12,072 nt of DNA from Desulfobacteraceae bacterium (GTDB taxonomy: Bacteria; Desulfobacterota; Desulfobacteria; Desulfobacterales; Desulfobacteraceae), in contig PIVQ01000154.1 of the NCBI GenBank assembly GCA_003354055.1, forward strand, positions 1-12,072. Reading direction: 5' to 3'. How positions within the stretch are numbered: position 1 is the stretch's first letter; each line of letters starts with the position of its first letter. The notes under the pieces are model-generated. The model ran no database searches, was not told where the DNA came from, and saw only the letters and a program-made list of their open reading frames with translations. Shown in pieces: positions 6,736-12,072 of this stretch. Made by a program: the position numbers and the translations under genes.

Positions 6736-7878
6736 TCATGTGGAAATAAGGTTTTTTTGGCGGATAATCTGCCGGATACCTGTTTTAGGTTCGACCTTGC
6801 CTGTGAGAATTTGGGCCATCATTTCTATAACCGGTGAGTGGCAACCTAAGTGCCGCAGAAATTGCCGGGTGGGAAGGGCTGATACAAAGCTTTCTATGGT
6901 GGCTTCCTGTGAAATGATCGCCATTGCCTGTTCTGCATTCCGGCCCTTTTGTATCTCTTTGACGAAGGCTTGGCCTGCATCAAAGTTCCGGGTGAAGCGG
7001 AACAGGTGGTAGTCGCTCATGGCACCGCCGGCAATGGGTACTGAACGAAAATTAAAGGGCAGTTTCTGGAGTTTTCGGGCAAGCCTGTGGTATTTTTTTC
7101 TGAACTGGATGATAAAGGCGGCCCGTTCAAATTCACTCAATCCCATGGTGGCAATGGTGGAGACGCTTGAACTGCCGAATATCTCGCTGGTCATGCCTGT
7201 GGCCAGAGAATGGATGTTTTTCATGGGGCCGGCAAGGCTGAGTTTCCTTCGGTTATAGGTCTCAAAGATGATGAGATTGGACCCTGCAAAAAGGCCTGCG
7301 GTACGGCGGGTATTGGTCTTATAACCGGCAAGCTCGATGAGCATGGGATCGCCCAAGGCAAACTCAAATGCCAGGTTGCCACCCAGGGCCACCACAGAGT
7401 TTCCCCCGAGTACATGGTCCATGATTTCATGGGGGAATTCCAGGCTTGCGGTTTCCATGCCTTTGGATACGGAAAGGATCTCGCAGGACCCAAAGGCTGT
7501 TTTCGAAACCCCTGATGCGAGTATTTGGGTCAGCGCCTGTCGTATCCGGTTTGAGGGGATGGCCGGTATGAAGAGTTGCTTTACGTGTCCCCTGAAATTC
7601 CGGTTAAAATCATCAAGGGTATGAAAAGAAACATTCGTCGGCATCAGTATCTGTTTTTCCAGGTCTGGCCCATTGGGTTTTTCTGTTTTGGCCTTTTCTA
7701 TCTTATCGAAAAAAAATGCCTTTACCTGGCCGGTTGCAGCGGCTTCTTCAACCTTTGCATGGCTCCGCATCACAAAGAGAAAGATCCAGTCCGGATGCTG
7801 CATTGCCAGGGTCCTGGTTAATGCCCAACCAAATCTGCCGCCAATGGTAACCACATCCGGATTGTGACATATACTCAT
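6736..7878 (-). CDS. GpsA-like NAD-dependent glycerol-3-phosphate dehydrogenase homologue
   Basis: GpsA enzymes interconvert dihydroxyacetone phosphate and glycerol 3-phosphate. The 380-residue product follows the family order: an N-terminal nucleotide-binding loop (IGGRFGWAL, 12-20), LFIPAIPSNRIR (102-113), SVSKGME (136-142), a GGNLAFEFALGDP element (166-178), the lysine-asparagine pair in LAGPMKN (215-221), and AGGAMSD...FTRN (283-298). K139, K219, N220, D289, R297 and N298 line up with conserved catalytic and binding positions of the family. The odd part is the nucleotide loop: typical GpsA has GAGSWGTALA, here GGRFGWAL, so cofactor binding may differ. The protein is also about 45 residues longer than usual, with an extra charged segment around 50-75. 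AGGAGA sits six bases before the ATG. Substrate could be another phosphorylated polyol. Same strand as its two neighbours, 157 and 223 bases away. Confidence 0.75.
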   Translation of the reverse strand: MSICHNPDVVTIGGRFGWALTRTLAMQHPDWIFLFVMRSHAKVEEAAATGQVKAFFFDKIEKAKTEKPNGPDLEKQILMPTNVSFHTLDDFNRNFRGHVKQLFIPAIPSNRIRQALTQILASGVSKTAFGSCEILSVSKGMETASLEFPHEIMDHVLGGNSVVALGGNLAFEFALGDPMLIELAGYKTNTRRTAGLFAGSNLIIFETYNRRKLSLAGPMKNIHSLATGMTSEIFGSSSVSTIATMGLSEFERAAFIIQFRKKYHRLARKLQKLPFNFRSVPIAGGAMSDYHLFRFTRNFDAGQAFVKEIQKGRNAEQAMAIISQEATIESFVSALPTRQFLRHLGCHSPVIEMMAQILTGKVEPKTGIRQIIRQKNLIST

Positions 7879-8037
7879 CTTTTTCTCCTGCGCTTAAACC
7901 TTCTGGATCAAGTGATGATTTTTCTGAATTGCTTCAGATAAAAATGTTTACTGAATATCGACTTTATGGCAGGAAACCGTGTGGCGTCAATGTTTTTGTG
8001 AGGGGCCTGCCGAAGATCGGTCAGGGTTTTGCGATCA

Positions 8038-8073
8038 GGTTCAGCATCCAAAAAGATATCCGGATGCTGAACC
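8038..8073. repeat. Perfect 12-bp inverted repeat between two - strand genes
   Basis: GGTTCAGCATCC (8038-8049) pairs perfectly with GGATGCTGAACC (8062-8073) around a twelve-base loop. On the - strand, which its neighbours use, no T-tract follows, so it is a poor intrinsic terminator there; on the + strand TTTT follows after one C, but no + gene precedes it. It lies 29 bases past the stop of the epimerase-like gene. It may protect the 3' end of that message or attenuate read-through into the dehydrogenase-like gene. Confidence 0.6.
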
Positions 8074-8101
8074 CTTTTGGGGGCGCTGGTAAAAAGGCGA
8101 G

Positions 8102-9256
8102 TTATCCGTTGTAATGGGTCTTGGCTGCAATATCTGCTGTGGTATAGGCCTGGAGGACTGCCTTGATCATTTCCGGGGTACCCGGTTGTTCAAAGGGGGA
8201 GTCCAGGAGCATCAGTTTTATTTTGAACGATGGGCACAGGGCCTTGTCCAGGGCGTGAGAGATAAAATCCGCAACCATGGCAGCAGGAATCATATGGCCT
8301 GGATTTTCCCTGTCTTTAAGCCTTCGGCCCACATTGACCACAGGGGTCCTGAGGGTGGCGGCATCCACAACGCACCGGTTGGTATTTCCGACCATGGCCC
8401 GGCAATGGGTCATGGCAGTCAGGATCTGGTCTTCCTCTTCTATAAACACGACTCTGCCGGGATAACGGTCAATAAGGCGGTCCAGCTGCCGTTTCATAAT
8501 CTGCCCGAATCCTTTGGAGCCTAAGTTTTCAATAATCAATTTAAAGGCATCATACTTTGGATTTTCCAGAGCATCTGTCAGAGACTGCATCAGGGCTGCA
8601 TTTTTAGAGCCAATGGACCGGTCCGGAACCATGGAGATGAAAATAAATTCATCCGAAGGTTTCATGCCCATAGACCGGCAAAAGGAATCTTTTTCCGGCA
8701 CGTCGCGGCTCAGCAGATTTTCAGCGGCAAGGGAGCCTACGTTAAATACCCTGTCCGGGTGTTCTCCAAATCCCATCACCCTGTGGCGGTAGGTTTCCGA
8801 GGCTGTGAAATGGAGGTTGGCTATTTTTGTGATACCGAATCCGTATGAATCATCCGGGACTCCGTAATCAGATTCTCCCCCCTGAATGTGGGCCACCGGG
8901 ATATTGTTCAAGAAAGCTGCAACCGCAGCAGAGAATGTAGAGATACTGTTGCCGAACAAAACCACGATTTCAGGGTTTATTTGCCTTAATGCGGCTGCAT
9001 AGGCCTTTTGTTCCTCATCTGCAGATTTTTCCCCGGTAAAGGTGGTTGCCGGGTTAATAAAAATTTCCAGGGATTCTTCTGCGGCAAGCCCCTGGTCTTC
9101 AACACAGGTGAAGTTCAATTCAATGTCATCACTCTTGTACCGGTCCGTGGATAAAACCGTTAGGGAAACGGCGTCATCCGCCTTGAGTGTCGTCATTAAA
9201 GGGGTGAGATAACTGTAGCTTTTCAGGCTGTCTGTGATGATACAGATTTTTTTCAT
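8102..9256 (-). CDS. Diverged NeuC/WecB-type UDP-sugar 2-epimerase homologue
   Basis: The family epimerises, or epimerises and hydrolyses, UDP-N-acetylglucosamine to feed surface-glycan synthesis. The 384 residues have the usual length and GT-B-like order: KKICIITDS at the start, IPVAHIQGGE (119-128), DDSYGFGITKIANLHF (135-150), GEHPDRVFNVGS (164-175), MVGNTNRCVVDAA (288-300) and TPVVNVGRRLKDR (304-316). Compared with the NeuC patterns I know, key positions differ. The early GTR is DSL, GDR is GNS (102-104), the RH before the ITK is GF, GNSSSG is GNTNRC, and the following Glu is Asp. E128 and D135 remain. The fold is secure; normal epimerase activity is doubtful. AGAGG precedes the ATG by a short spacer. 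It is first of three - strand genes, with a GpsA-like gene next, which hints at envelope polymer chemistry. Confidence 0.72.
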   Translation of the reverse strand: MKKICIITDSLKSYSYLTPLMTTLKADDAVSLTVLSTDRYKSDDIELNFTCVEDQGLAAEESLEIFINPATTFTGEKSADEEQKAYAAALRQINPEIVVLFGNSISTFSAAVAAFLNNIPVAHIQGGESDYGVPDDSYGFGITKIANLHFTASETYRHRVMGFGEHPDRVFNVGSLAAENLLSRDVPEKDSFCRSMGMKPSDEFIFISMVPDRSIGSKNAALMQSLTDALENPKYDAFKLIIENLGSKGFGQIMKRQLDRLIDRYPGRVVFIEEEDQILTAMTHCRAMVGNTNRCVVDAATLRTPVVNVGRRLKDRENPGHMIPAAMVADFISHALDKALCPSFKIKLMLLDSPFEQPGTPEMIKAVLQAYTTADIAAKTHYNG

Positions 9257-9497
9257 TGAAAACCTCTTGCGTCATGCATTATCTGCGTTGTATAGGAAAA
9301 TTTTTCCGCTTCAATCCTTGTGGCTAAGGAAAATTGCATGATCTGTGCCGGATGCTATAAAAAGATATGTAATTTAAAAGTTATAGATGATACCAATCGG
9401 TAGATAAAAAAATGTCAGTGGTGTGCACAGCTGAAGCGGACAAAATACCTGCGGCAGCCATTCTCTTATATGCGTATAGTGCAAAGGAAGGTAAAAA

Positions 9498-9686
9498 ATG
9501 AAAAAACACAATTGCAGGAGCTGCGGGTTCCGGGCCAAGTATGACAACAACCCCACATCATTTTTAGGCCGGGTATGGCGGTGGCATGCCAATTGGTGCC
9601 CGGGCTGGAACGGATATATGAAATCTTTGTCCGAAGAAGAACGTCAGCGGTTGGCACGGGACTATAAAATGGAAAAGTTTTTATAG
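9498..9686 (+). CDS. Small putative zinc-binding protein, function unknown
   Basis: This 62-residue protein starts at an ATG with GGAAGG seven bases upstream, a good ribosome binding site. It contains CRSCGFRAKYD, with C6 and C9 spaced as in a zinc knuckle, and WRWHANWCPGW, giving H30 and C34. Together they form a CxxC...HxxxC set fit to hold one zinc ion. The C-terminal part (MKSLSEEERQRLARDYKMEKF) is a charged helix. I have an impression of similar short proteins in sulfate reducers but cannot name a family. It is a monocistronic gene transcribed away from the epimerase-like gene, with a palindromic repeat copy downstream. A role in nucleic-acid or protein binding is possible but not shown. 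Confidence 0.72.
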   Translation: MKKHNCRSCGFRAKYDNNPTSFLGRVWRWHANWCPGWNGYMKSLSEEERQRLARDYKMEKFL

Positions 9687-9732
9687 CCGTAATTTTCGAC
9701 CGGAAACATAGCAAATAGCTGAAAAATAAATA

Positions 9733-9781
9733 CTTAAGGATCGGCTCCAAAATTACTTGATCTTTTGTAACGATTCCTAAG
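9733..9781 (-). repeat. 49-bp palindromic repeat (copy B)
   Basis: Read on the - strand, this begins CTTAGGAATCGTTACAAAA and ends AAGTAATTTTGGAGCC... then GATCCTTAAG. It matches both ends of the 127-bp copy at 4094-4220 almost base for base, but lacks its interior of about 80 bases; only GATC lies between. Its own ends (CTTAGGAATCG and CGATCCTTAAG) are inverted repeats at 9 of 11 positions. It sits between the small zinc-type gene and the GntR promoter and could serve as a bidirectional hairpin. It looks like an internally deleted, or empty, form of the same element. Confidence 0.65.
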
Positions 9782-9797
9782 CTTTGCAAGATTTTCC

Positions 9798-9838
9798 TTG
9801 ACACTCATCTGATGAGTGTCATATGAAGATGAGTGAAA
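9798..9838 (+). promoter_or_regulatory. GntR promoter with overlapping palindromic operator
   Basis: TTGACA at 9798-9803 is a perfect -35 hexamer; TATGAA at 9822-9827, 18 bases on, is a fair -10. Arms GACACTCATC (9800-9809) and GATGAGTGTC (9811-9820) are perfect inverted repeats about a single T, so the palindrome covers the end of the -35 and the whole spacer. A third half-site, GATGAGTG, lies at 9829-9836 in the same direction as the second. This fits autorepression by the GntR protein encoded just downstream: a dimer on the palindrome would block RNA polymerase. The assignment of the regulator to this site is inferred from position. Confidence 0.75.
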
Positions 9839-9860
9839 CATTTTCATGAAGGAGAAGGGA

Positions 9861-10571
9861 ATGACAATACCGCTCAAAAAAATTACTGCATCGGAAGCTG
9901 TTGTGGAAAGCCTTAAAACACGGATTCGCACCTGTGAATTCGGGCCCGGTCAAAAATTGCCCAGTGAGCAGGCGCTTCTCAAGGAGTACGATGTCAGCCG
10001 CCTCACCCTCAGAGAGGCCCTGGCCAAACTGGCTGCCTGGGGCATTATCCGGGTCCGCCATGGCAAAGGGGCCTATGTGAGTGAATCCATTTCCGTTCCT
10101 GCCCTGGACAATGTGCTTATCCCTTTATTTCCTCAGATAAATGCCGACCGGATGGGGGATCTGGTTGAAGCCAGAAATACCATTGAATCGGAAATTGCTG
10201 CCAAAGTGGCTGAAACCCGGACCGAGGATGATATCCGTGAACTTGAAGACCTGCTGAAATTCAACTCCAGGGAAATCGTCAGTGCAGATGCATTTGCGGA
10301 CAGGGACTATGCCTTTCACCTTACCCTGGTACGACTGGCGGGCAATGACTTTTTTCTGTCCATGTACCAGGCCCTGCACATGCAGATCCGGTCATTTCTG
10401 GTGCAATATGCCAAGAGCGTTATGGACTGGGAAAAGGCACTGGACAGACATACCCCAATTTTAGATGCCATCATTGATAAAGATCGGGAAAAAGCCCGGT
10501 TTCTGGCCCGGGAGCATGCCCGGATCTGTGCATCCTATGTTCGTAGTTACAAGGAGGGTTCCAACGCATGA
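9861..10571 (+). CDS. GntR-family regulator, FadR subfamily (FCD domain)
   Basis: A transcription factor of 236 residues. The N-terminal winged helix (about 8-77) has the GntR signature FGPGQKLPSEQALLKEYDVSR then LREALAKLAAWGII and the wing RHGKGAYVS. The C-terminal all-helical FCD domain (about 100-225) keeps the likely metal ligands D149 and H153 (DYAFH), H197 and H219. In this subfamily such a metal helps bind small carboxylates, for example lactate, glycolate or similar acids. I chose the ATG at 9861 because AAGGAG at 9849-9854 is six bases upstream; the in-frame ATG at 9846 would bury that site inside the coding region. The gene is followed after 94 bases by an aminotransferase on the same strand, probably its target along with itself. 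The ligand may be glyoxylate, glycolate or a related acid, which is an inference from the neighbour. Confidence 0.9.
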   Translation: MTIPLKKITASEAVVESLKTRIRTCEFGPGQKLPSEQALLKEYDVSRLTLREALAKLAAWGIIRVRHGKGAYVSESISVPALDNVLIPLFPQINADRMGDLVEARNTIESEIAAKVAETRTEDDIRELEDLLKFNSREIVSADAFADRDYAFHLTLVRLAGNDFFLSMYQALHMQIRSFLVQYAKSVMDWEKALDRHTPILDAIIDKDREKARFLAREHARICASYVRSYKEGSNA

Positions 10572-10576
10572 CGCAG

Positions 10577-10631
10577 CTTCCGGTAATTTCTCGGGATGCG
10601 TACGGATAAAATAAATAGTAACAACCGGAAG
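10577..10631. promoter_or_regulatory. Inverted repeat CTTCCGGT ... ACCGGAAG before the aminotransferase gene
   Basis: CTTCCGGT (10577-10584) and ACCGGAAG (10624-10631) are perfect inverted repeats 39 bases apart in the spacer between the regulator and aminotransferase genes. A smaller pair, ACGCAT (10564-10569) and ATGCGT (10596-10601), interleaves with it. These could form alternative leader hairpins or paired binding sites. They do not resemble the palindrome at 9800-9820, so they are not obviously a second GntR operator. The role is unproven. Confidence 0.35.
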
Positions 10632-10665
10632 ACATTGAATAGAAAAAATAAAAAAGGAACGACTT

Positions 10666-11775
10666 ATGGAAAACGTATTAAACGGCATCGAAGAAATTAC
10701 CCTGATGGGCCCCGGCCCCTCCTGTGTGAACCAAAGCGTACTGGATGCCATGGCCAAGAGCACCCTGGGCCATCTGGACCCCTGGTTTATCAAAATTATG
10801 GATGCCATGAAAGACCAGATGAAGACCTTGCTGCATACGGAAAACAAACTTACCATTCCGGTATCCGGTACCGGGTCTGCCGGTATGGAAACCTGCTTTG
10901 TGAACCTCATTGAAAAAGGGGATCCTGTACTGATCCTTATCAACGGGGTCTTCGGTATGAGAATGGAGGATGTGGCCACCCGTCTGGGTGCGGATGTGGA
11001 TACCCTTGAATTTGAATGGGGAACCCCTGTTCGTGTGGACCAGGTAAAGGAAAAACTGGCTGAAAAATCCTATAAGATTGTAGCGGTTGTCCATGCGGAA
11101 ACCTCCACAGGTGTTATGAATCCCGTGCCTGAAATTGGGGCATTGCTCAAGGGGGCTGACTCCCTCTACCTGGTGGATGCGGTTACCTCTTTCGGCGGTA
11201 TCGAGATTAACCTGGACGACTGGGGCATTGACGTAATTTACAGCGGTACCCAGAAATGTTTGTCCTGCCCTCCGGGTCTGGCTCCCATTTCATTTTCCGA
11301 CAGGGCGGTGGAAGCGATTAAGGCCAGAAAAACCAAGGTCCCCAACTGGTATCTGGACCTGACCATGATCATCAACTATTGGGAAGGTGCCACACGGGCC
11401 TATCACCATACAGCACCCATCAACATGCTCTATGGGCTGTATCAGGCCCTTTACCTGATCCTTGAAGAGGGTGAGGAAAATGTCTACAAGCGCCATATGG
11501 ATAACCATCTGCGCCTGGTGGAAGGGCTGGATAAAATGGGCATCAAAATGCTCGTGGATGCCGACTGCCGTCTGCCCATGCTCAACTCCGTTTTTATTCC
11601 CGAGGGTGCTGATGATGCAGCGGTTCGTTCCGCACTGCTCAAGGACCACAAGATTGAAATCGGTGCGGGCTTAGGCCCCCTCGCCGGTAAGATCTGGCGA
11701 ATCGGCCTCATGGGCCATACTGCCCGGCCTGAGAATGTAGACAAGCTGTTGGCTGCATTGAAAACCGTACTGTAA
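10666..11775 (+). CDS. Alanine/serine-glyoxylate-type aminotransferase (PLP class V)
   Basis: A 369-residue PLP enzyme that probably moves an amino group from alanine or serine to glyoxylate or pyruvate. Family features in order: MGPGPSCVNQSVLDAM (14-29) with GHLDPWF, the phosphate-binding SGTGSAGME (67-75), HAETSTGV (143-150), the cofactor aspartate in VDAVTSFGG (D171), the Schiff-base lysine in SGTQKCLSCPPG (K197), and the C-terminal WRIGLMGH with the carboxylate-binding arginine R345. Length is normal for the family, with no break. AAGGAA lies several bases before the ATG. An aspartate or ureidoglycine donor cannot be excluded from sequence alone. The GntR/FCD gene upstream suggests induction by a small organic acid. 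In an anaerobe this could serve glycine/serine interconversion or glyoxylate disposal. Confidence 0.88.
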   Translation: MENVLNGIEEITLMGPGPSCVNQSVLDAMAKSTLGHLDPWFIKIMDAMKDQMKTLLHTENKLTIPVSGTGSAGMETCFVNLIEKGDPVLILINGVFGMRMEDVATRLGADVDTLEFEWGTPVRVDQVKEKLAEKSYKIVAVVHAETSTGVMNPVPEIGALLKGADSLYLVDAVTSFGGIEINLDDWGIDVIYSGTQKCLSCPPGLAPISFSDRAVEAIKARKTKVPNWYLDLTMIINYWEGATRAYHHTAPINMLYGLYQALYLILEEGEENVYKRHMDNHLRLVEGLDKMGIKMLVDADCRLPMLNSVFIPEGADDAAVRSALLKDHKIEIGAGLGPLAGKIWRIGLMGHTARPENVDKLLAALKTVL

Positions 11776-11796
11776 TTTAAAGCCCTTTAGCACAAT

Positions 11797-11829
11797 AAAA
11801 AACCCCGGACAGCTGATGCCGTCCGGGGT
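11797..11829 (-). terminator. Intrinsic terminator at a convergent junction
   Basis: ACCCCGGAC (11802-11810) and GTCCGGGGT (11821-11829) form a nine-pair GC-rich stem with a ten-base loop. On the - strand it is followed by six T (A-run 11797-11802), so it ends the gene entering from the right edge. On the + strand the stem lies 27 bases after the aminotransferase stop but is followed by AAGGTTT, so it may also slow transcription in that direction, less efficiently. Confidence 0.8.
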
Positions 11830-11853
11830 AAGGTTTAAAAAAGGGGGGGCTGT

Positions 11854-12072
11854 TTACTGCAGCTGCTCTTTCATGGTGATGTCGTGTTTGCGTTCCTGAA
11901 GGGGTTTTTTCCCAAGGCTTCTGTCTTGTTCCTCAGTATGATAGGGTGAGGCGCATACCTTTTTAAGCTTTTCGGTATTCCCTTCAATGTCGTGGCGTGC
12001 ATCACTGGAAAGGCCTTCGATGCAACTATTATATTGTTTGGTGAGTTTCCGTTTTACCTTGAATTCATTGTG
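11854..12072 (-). CDS. C-terminal part of an unidentified hydrophilic protein (partial)
   Basis: Reading leftward from the right edge, one frame is open for 72 codons and ends at a TAA (11856-11854). No start lies before the window edge, so the gene continues to the right. The visible part is highly charged, with many Lys, Glu, Asp and His, and two cysteines about 22 residues apart (CIEGLSSDARHD and KKVCASPYH). It ends ITMKEQLQ. There is no hydrophobic segment and it is probably soluble and helical. I do not recognise it. Support as a real gene comes from the clean open frame and the strong terminator 25 bases past its stop. Confidence 0.6.
   Translation of the reverse strand, partial: HNEFKVKRKLTKQYNSCIEGLSSDARHDIEGNTEKLKKVCASPYHTEEQDRSLGKKPLQERKHDITMKEQLQ

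Noticed and set aside
7929..8114. 61-codon + strand open frame
   Set aside because: It runs across the 8038-8073 hairpin and into the 3' end of the epimerase-like gene, with no ribosome binding site or recognisable product.
9846..9860. ATG at 9846 as start of the GntR regulator
   Set aside because: The strong AAGGAG at 9849-9854 lies just after it and is ideally spaced for the ATG at 9861.

Overview
The window most resembles the chromosome of a sulfate-reducing or related anaerobic deltaproteobacterium (Desulfobacterota, Desulfobacteraceae-like). This is an inference from gene content and style: an HDOD/GAF/GGDEF/PilZ-type signalling protein, a short CxxC...HxxxC protein of a kind I associate with this group, and moderately GC-rich genes separated by AT-rich spacers. 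No rRNA, tRNA, CRISPR array or transposase gene was found.

Layout. Positions 1-914 hold no convincing protein gene. They contain a GC-rich segment (about 430-668) that folds into nested stems and looks like an unidentified structured RNA. On the + strand, 915-1649 (protein-L-isoaspartate O-methyltransferase with a signal peptide) and 1651-4062 (a 14-helix membrane protein with a central spermidine-synthase-like domain) form a tight two-gene unit. A convergent junction follows, with an intrinsic terminator for the opposite strand and a 127-bp palindromic repeat. On the - strand, read right to left, come a diverged NeuC/WecB-type UDP-sugar 2-epimerase homologue (9256-8102), a diverged GpsA-like glycerol-3-phosphate dehydrogenase homologue (7878-6736) and an HDOD-GAF-degenerate GGDEF-PilZ-like regulator (6578-4221). 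On the + strand again are a 62-residue putative zinc-binding protein (9498-9686), a second, shorter copy of the palindromic repeat (9733-9781), a FadR-subfamily GntR regulator (9861-10571) behind a promoter overlapped by a perfect palindrome, and an alanine/serine-glyoxylate-type aminotransferase (10666-11775). A - strand gene with its own terminator runs off the right edge (11854-12072).

How the genes may work together. The first pair may act on exported proteins: both SAM-fold domains are predicted to lie outside the cytoplasm. The GntR protein probably controls itself and the aminotransferase in response to a small carboxylate. The epimerase-like and dehydrogenase-like genes suggest envelope-glycan or glycerol-phosphate chemistry, but both have lost residues typical of their families.

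The points most worth a second look are the structured RNA region and the repeat motif it shares with the convergent junction, the apparently extracytoplasmic SAM-fold pair, the epimerase homologue changed at most family motifs, and the G9 tract inside the HDOD gene.
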